Positions 54,886 to 58,493 of a stretch of 58,493 nt of DNA are shown piece by piece (within the stretch, counting starts at the first letter, position 1; each line of letters begins with the position of its first letter). Location of the stretch: NCBI GenBank assembly GCA_026992075.1, contig JALXAM010000062.1, positions 51,472-109,964 on the forward strand, written 5' to 3'. This DNA is from Sedimenticola sp. (GTDB lineage Bacteria > Pseudomonadota > Gammaproteobacteria > Chromatiales > Chromatiaceae). A model generated the notes under the pieces. It was not told the origin of the DNA, did not search any database, and saw only the letters and a program-made list of their open reading frames with translations. A program made the translations under genes and the position numbers.

Positions 54886-55593
54886 TCAGATGGCCACGTA
54901 GGTCCAGCCCTTCTTAAGGCGACTCACCACGAAACCCACCGCCGACGGGGCCACCTCGGCGCCCTCCACCAGTTTCACCGGCTGCCCCTTCTTCTTCAGG
55001 TTGAACAGGGTGTTGTTGCAGGCCACGAAATGGAGTGAATCGTGGCGTGCCTTCAGGGTTCGGATCTCCCCGGCCACCGGCGAGGTGGCGGCACGCAACA
55101 GATCCACTCCACCGGCGCTGGTCACCACATAAACCTGTATGTCGCGGTGGCGATATTCGGTCAGCAGCCGGCGGGCCCGCTCGATCACCTGGCGGAACTT
55201 GGCCGGATCCGATTCCCCCAGGTAGAGGAGCACCCGCTTGGGATCGCTCTGCACTTCGGCAAGGCGAAATCCCCCAGCCAGGGGGTCTTTCGACTGGGCC
55301 AATCCCCAGCCACCGGCAAAAGCCGCCAGAGTGAGGGCCAGCACACCCGCCGCCCGGCCCAATCCCGGGAACCTGGCAACCCGGCCCACCCCTTCCCTTG
55401 GCGCTTTTTCCTCCAACGGATAAGCGTAGTGAAGCAGGTCCTTCACCCGGCGCAGATCGCACAACTCGGCGTTGAGCTCCGGATCCCGATCCAGCTCCTG
55501 CAGCAAATGCTCACGGGCCTCCGGCTCCAGTTCGTTGTCCACCAGCGCATGCAGCAACCTCTGCCTCTCTTCGTTCTTCCAGTCCCTATCCAT
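54886..55593 (-). CDS. anti-sigma factor fused to a DsrE-like periplasmic domain
   Basis: A 235-residue single-span protein. Residues ~1-60 form an anti-sigma-like cytoplasmic domain (LLHALVDNELEPEAREHLLQEL) without the usual zinc-finger Cys pair. A membrane segment lies at ~81-99. The C-terminal ~115 residues resemble a DsrE domain, with a conserved Cys192 in HFVACNNT. That domain aligns by eye with the secreted DsrE protein encoded next door (KRVLLYLGESDP / KHVVLQISDPNP; VACNNT / SACSNT). The ATG shares a base with the sigma stop (TGATG). It is probably a membrane sensor that holds the sigma factor. Confidence 0.8.
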   Translation of the reverse strand: MDRDWKNEERQRLLHALVDNELEPEAREHLLQELDRDPELNAELCDLRRVKDLLHYAYPLEEKAPREGVGRVARFPGLGRAAGVLALTLAAFAGGWGLAQSKDPLAGGFRLAEVQSDPKRVLLYLGESDPAKFRQVIERARRLLTEYRHRDIQVYVVTSAGGVDLLRAATSPVAGEIRTLKARHDSLHFVACNNTLFNLKKKGQPVKLVEGAEVAPSAVGFVVSRLKKGWTYVAI

Positions 55594-56135
55594 CACTTGA
55601 CCCTCCTCAGCAGCGGTTGCCGCGCATCCCGCGGGGGCTGCAGGTGTAACAATTCCGCGCGCAAGGTCTTGCGCGCGCGGCTCAATCGACTCATCACCGT
55701 GCCGATGGGAATATCCAGGATCTCGGCCACCTCGGCATAACGGCACTCTTCCAGGTCCACCAAGGTGACCACCTCCCGTTGTCCCACCGGCAGGCGGGCC
55801 ACGGCCGCCCGCACCCGATCCGCCAGTTGGGCTCTTTCCAGGCTGTTGTCGGGGCCGCCCTCCTGCTCCGCGGGTATCTCGTCGATATCGGTGGTGCGCT
55901 TCTGTCTGCGCAGATGTTCCATCCAGCAGTTGTGCAGGATGCGAAACAGCCAAGCCTCCAGCCGCGCCTCGTCTCTCAGGTGTTGTCGCTTCTCCCAGGC
56001 ACGGGTGAGGCACTCCTGCACCAGGTCGTCCGAGAGCATGTTGTCACCGGTCCAGGACAGCGCCATCCGATAGAGCCGGGCACGCTGTTCCCGCAAGCGG
56101 CGTTTCAGGCTCAACGATACACAGAATTCGATCAT
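55593..56135 (-). CDS. ECF-type RNA polymerase sigma factor
   Basis: A 180-residue ECF sigma factor. Region 2 covers LYRMALSWTGDNMLSDDLVQECLTRAWEKR and AWLFRILHNCWMEHLRRQKR. Region 4 has LPVGQREVVTLVDLEECRYAEVAEILDIPIGTVMSRLSRARKTL. There is no C-terminal extension. The start 56135 is behind GGAGGAG. An ECF-type promoter faces it from the intergenic region, and a mirror promoter drives the divergent DsrE gene. Autoregulation is likely. Confidence 0.93.
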   Translation of the reverse strand: MIEFCVSLSLKRRLREQRARLYRMALSWTGDNMLSDDLVQECLTRAWEKRQHLRDEARLEAWLFRILHNCWMEHLRRQKRTTDIDEIPAEQEGGPDNSLERAQLADRVRAAVARLPVGQREVVTLVDLEECRYAEVAEILDIPIGTVMSRLSRARKTLRAELLHLQPPRDARQPLLRRVK

Positions 56136-56157
56136 TTTTGCTCCTCCTGATGGGGAA

Positions 56158-56183
56158 GATGCACCAGCCGGCTCTTTTATTCC
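56158..56183 (-). promoter_or_regulatory. candidate ECF promoter driving the sigma/anti-sigma operon
   Basis: On the reverse strand, GGAATAAA (56183-56176) is followed after 14 bases by CATCTT (-10, from 56161). It is the mirror partner of the forward site at 56209-56234, with the same -35 and the same spacing. Confidence 0.65.
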
Positions 56184-56208
56184 ACCCGCAAAAATTTTTT
56201 TCCGCAGC

Positions 56209-56234
56209 GGAATAAAGCTCCCGCTCCGCCCGTC
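56209..56234 (+). promoter_or_regulatory. candidate ECF promoter driving the secreted DsrE gene
   Basis: GGAATAAA (56209-56216), then 14 bases, then CGTCTT (from 56231). The -35 octamer is identical to the reverse-facing site and the -10 differs in one base. The A/T-rich run between the two -35 elements (56190-56201) may help open DNA. The start of the DsrE gene is 38 bases downstream. Confidence 0.7.
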
Positions 56235-56271
56235 TTGCCTGTGCACCTCAACCACACGGGAGACGACGAAA

Positions 56272-56721
56272 ATGCCGATCAGACCATCGCCCGCCACCCT
56301 ACTGCTCTCGCTGTTGCTCCTCCTCGTGAGCAACGGCTGGGCAGAGGAGAACGGGAACAAGCCGTTTGCAGAAAAGCACGTGGTGTTGCAGATCAGCGAC
56401 CCCAACCCTTTCAAACAGACCCTGGTGCTCAACGTCGCCAGTAATCTGATCAAACACTATGGCCAGGACCAGGTGGATATCGAGATCGTGGCTTTCGGCC
56501 CGGGACTGCGCCTGTTGCTGGCCGACAACACCAACCGTTCCCGTATCGAGGGGCTTGCCGGCCAGGGCGTCCGCTTCTCGGCCTGCTCCAACACCATCCG
56601 CGCCTTCACCAGGAAACTGGGCAAGGAGCCGGAGCTCAATCCACATGCCGTGCGGGTCTCCGCAGGCGTGGTGCGCATCATCGACCTGGTGAGCCAGGGC
56701 TACTTCCTAATCAAGCCCTGA
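56272..56721 (+). CDS. secreted DsrE-family protein
   Basis: A 149-residue protein with a signal peptide (TLLLSLLLLLVSNGWAEE) and a DsrE-like domain. The conserved cysteine is Cys105 (VRFSACSNTIRAF), and the end VVRIIDLVSQGYFLIKP is typical of the family. The domain resembles the periplasmic half of the anti-sigma factor next door. DsrE proteins can carry persulfide sulfur, so this may bind the same ligand as the sensor or act on it. It is transcribed from the forward ECF promoter and precedes a porin. Confidence 0.82.
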   Translation: MPIRPSPATLLLSLLLLLVSNGWAEENGNKPFAEKHVVLQISDPNPFKQTLVLNVASNLIKHYGQDQVDIEIVAFGPGLRLLLADNTNRSRIEGLAGQGVRFSACSNTIRAFTRKLGKEPELNPHAVRVSAGVVRIIDLVSQGYFLIKP

Positions 56722-56765
56722 CTCTGACCACCGCTACCACAAACCGACTCCAAAGGGGGAATACC

Positions 56766-58094
56766 ATGAAGAAGATCACGGCAGCCATGGCGCTGACAGC
56801 CTCGCTCGGCATGGGAGAGGCCCATGCCGCCAACTGGCTCATGCTGCAGGGCACGGAACCGGCGGGCTCCGCACCCCGCGCCAAGGTCTGGGGCTTCATC
56901 CAGCCCGAATATCAGTCCACCGGCGGCACCCGCCTGAAGGCAGGCCCATGGAAAGGCCAGGACGCGGTGTTCAACACCATCGGTCCGGACCTGGACTCCG
57001 ACAGCACCTTCCAGCTGCGCCGCGCCCGCATCGGCGTACGGGGCACCGGTTTCGGCCTGGACAGCGGAGTGAACTATTTCATCCTGGCCGAGCTGGGCAA
57101 CAACGGCATCACCAAGTTCGGGGGTTCTGGAGCCGTGAAGCTCACCGACGCCAGCATCACCCTCAACTACATTCCCCACGCCCGCATCCGGATCGGCCAG
57201 TTCAAGTATCCCGGTTCGGAAGAGGGGCTGATGGCCATCCATGTCTTCAACTACATCAATTTCACCAACATCACCAACCAGCAGTTGCTGGAACGGTTCT
57301 TCGACGAGGACGGCTCGCGCACGGCCACCACCGAGGACCAGATCAACGAGCCCAACGGTTCCATCGGCGCCTTCCGGGACATCGGCATCCAGGTGTTCGA
57401 CAGTTTCACCACCGACCGTTGGGAACACAGTTACGCATTCATGGTGGGCAACGGCAACGGCATCAACCGGAGCGACAACGACGGGAACAAGGATTATTAC
57501 CTCTATTGGTCATCGGAACTGGTGTTCGGCGGCAAGGGGCCGCGCCGGGAGGGCTGGAAACTGTTCGCCTGGTACCAGGACGGCAAGCGCACCCTGGAAT
57601 ACGCCAACGGCAAATCCGGAGAGCAGGAGTTCGACCGCACCCGCTGGGGGCTGGGCACCACCTATCTGAAGGGCAAGTGGCGTGGATCCGCTGAATACAT
57701 CAAGGCGAAGGGGATGATCTTCAACGGCACCGACGGCGCCGCAACGCCCGGTTCACTCAACAACGCGGGCACCGCATACGCTTCCTGGAACCTGCTGCCG
57801 GAAGATCAGGCCGATGGCTGGTACCTGGACCTGGGCTACCGGGTGCTGCCCAAGCTGGAGCTGGACATCCGCTATGACATCGAGCACCGGGGCACCGACA
57901 CCGACAAGAACCAGCGCGACCTGCAGACCTGGACCCTGGGCGCCCAGTGGTTCTTCAACAAGAAGGCGCGGGTCATCGCCAACTACGAGATCCGCGACAT
58001 CGAGGCGCCGGGACTACCCTCCAGCGCTGTGCCCAACCAGATCCTGGATGGGGTGGACAACCGCTTCTCCGTGCAGCTGCTCGCCATCTTCTGA
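56766..58094 (+). CDS. outer-membrane porin (phosphate-selective-porin-like)
   Basis: A 442-residue protein. A signal peptide (MKKITAAMALTASLGMGEAHAA) is followed by a beta-barrel. The segment RRARIGVRGTGFGLDSGVNYFILAELGNN and the C-terminal FSVQLLAIF (terminal Phe) fit the O/P-type and related porins. The gene is 45 bases after the DsrE gene and is likely its operon partner. The substrate is not evident; sulfur compounds or oxyanions are possible. Confidence 0.78.
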   Translation: MKKITAAMALTASLGMGEAHAANWLMLQGTEPAGSAPRAKVWGFIQPEYQSTGGTRLKAGPWKGQDAVFNTIGPDLDSDSTFQLRRARIGVRGTGFGLDSGVNYFILAELGNNGITKFGGSGAVKLTDASITLNYIPHARIRIGQFKYPGSEEGLMAIHVFNYINFTNITNQQLLERFFDEDGSRTATTEDQINEPNGSIGAFRDIGIQVFDSFTTDRWEHSYAFMVGNGNGINRSDNDGNKDYYLYWSSELVFGGKGPRREGWKLFAWYQDGKRTLEYANGKSGEQEFDRTRWGLGTTYLKGKWRGSAEYIKAKGMIFNGTDGAATPGSLNNAGTAYASWNLLPEDQADGWYLDLGYRVLPKLELDIRYDIEHRGTDTDKNQRDLQTWTLGAQWFFNKKARVIANYEIRDIEAPGLPSSAVPNQILDGVDNRFSVQLLAIF

Positions 58095-58175
58095 CACACG
58101 AGGACCTGTGCGTTTCTTGGGTTCAGCCCGGATCACGAGAATCCCCTCTCCCCCGGGGAGAGGGGTATCACCAGA

Positions 58176-58493
58176 TCAACGCACGTATTCCCGCAGCTTC
58201 TCCGCCAGCTGGTCCGGCGTGATACCGTGGGCGAACTGGGTGATGTAACGACCATCCGGCGCCATCAGGTAGAGGCTGGCCGAGTGATCGACGAGGTACT
58301 TGCCGGGATCTCCCTCCTTGTCCGGCACCTTCTCTGCAGTGACGCCGAACTCTTCAAGCACCCGCTGGATCATCGCCTTGCTGCCGGTGAGGCCGATGAG
58401 CCGCTTGTCGAAATAGGTGACGTAACCCGCCAGCACTTCCTGGGTGTCCCGCTCCGGGTCCACCGTGATGAACCAGGGTTGGATCCGGTCGGC
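58176..58493 (-). CDS. SCO1/SenC-like copper chaperone (5' part missing)
   Basis: The C-terminal ~105 residues of a SCO1/SenC protein, cut by the window edge. ITVDPERDTQEVLAGYV precedes a conserved metal-ligand histidine in YLVDHSASLYLMAPDG. The N-terminal C-x3-C that completes the copper site lies outside the window. SCO proteins deliver copper to cytochrome c oxidase and have thioredoxin-like folds. It converges on the porin gene and is probably a separate transcription unit. Confidence 0.88.
   Translation of the reverse strand, partial: ADRIQPWFITVDPERDTQEVLAGYVTYFDKRLIGLTGSKAMIQRVLEEFGVTAEKVPDKEGDPGKYLVDHSASLYLMAPDGRYITQFAHGITPDQLAEKLREYVR

Overview
This is about 58 kb of GC-rich chromosomal DNA with dense, mostly operonic coding and no phage or plasmid core. 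The gene order rpsF-rpsR-DUF2232-rplI-dnaB-alr-radA, a RelA-type (p)ppGpp synthetase, YadG/YadH-like ABC genes and a CbrAB-like two-component system suggest a gammaproteobacterium. A sulfide:quinone oxidoreductase with a DUF302 neighbour and three DsrE-fold proteins point to a sulfur-oxidising lineage (Chromatiales/Ectothiorhodospiraceae-like). That placement is inference; no rRNA is present.

Layout. 1-360: a 127-bp direct repeat running into the 3' end of tRNA-Ser(GGA). 523-1356: a SAM methyltransferase. 1453-10149: a chemotaxis operon (cheA, cheW, an Aer/CZB-type receptor, STAS, cheR, cheB, cheY-like, CheX-like) with a sigma-28-like promoter. 10198-22226: reverse-strand AsmA, MFS, ABC transporter, BPSS1780-type membrane protein, relA, DsrE-like protein and ilvD, with one forward gene (dUTPase). 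22314-29068: radA, alr, dnaB, rplI, rpsR and rpsF, interrupted by palindromic and tandem repeats and by a 161-bp MITE-like element. 29198-29711: a toxin-antitoxin pair with a frameshifted toxin. 30654-34756: an HPr-kinase-related/PqqD/nucleotidyltransferase operon led by an exported cysteine-containing protein, next to a PEP-CTERM gene. Both transcription units have sigma-54-like -24/-12 elements. 34862-36992: DUF1015 and cysE. 37365-41268: a cobalamin riboswitch carrying a second MITE copy, then btuB, a PduO-type adenosyltransferase, a Rossmann-fold protein and an FKBP. 41377-48056: ispG, sulfide:quinone oxidoreductase, DUF302, an MscS-like channel, an RCK-gated K+ channel and DUF6394. 48159-54798: CbrX/CbrA/CbrB-like regulators followed by a sigma-54-promoted DUF4212/sodium:solute symporter pair. 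54886-58493: an ECF sigma factor, an anti-sigma factor fused to a DsrE-like domain, a divergent secreted DsrE protein, a porin and a partial SCO1.

The most interesting parts are these. (1) The ECF sigma / anti-sigma-DsrE fusion / secreted DsrE / porin module has mirror-image ECF promoters and looks like an envelope sulfur-responsive regulon. (2) The sigma-54-driven HPr-rel-A cluster includes a candidate exported substrate and a PEP-CTERM neighbour. (3) A MITE-like element lies inside a cobalamin riboswitch upstream of btuB, and a second copy lies in the rpsF-rpsR operon.
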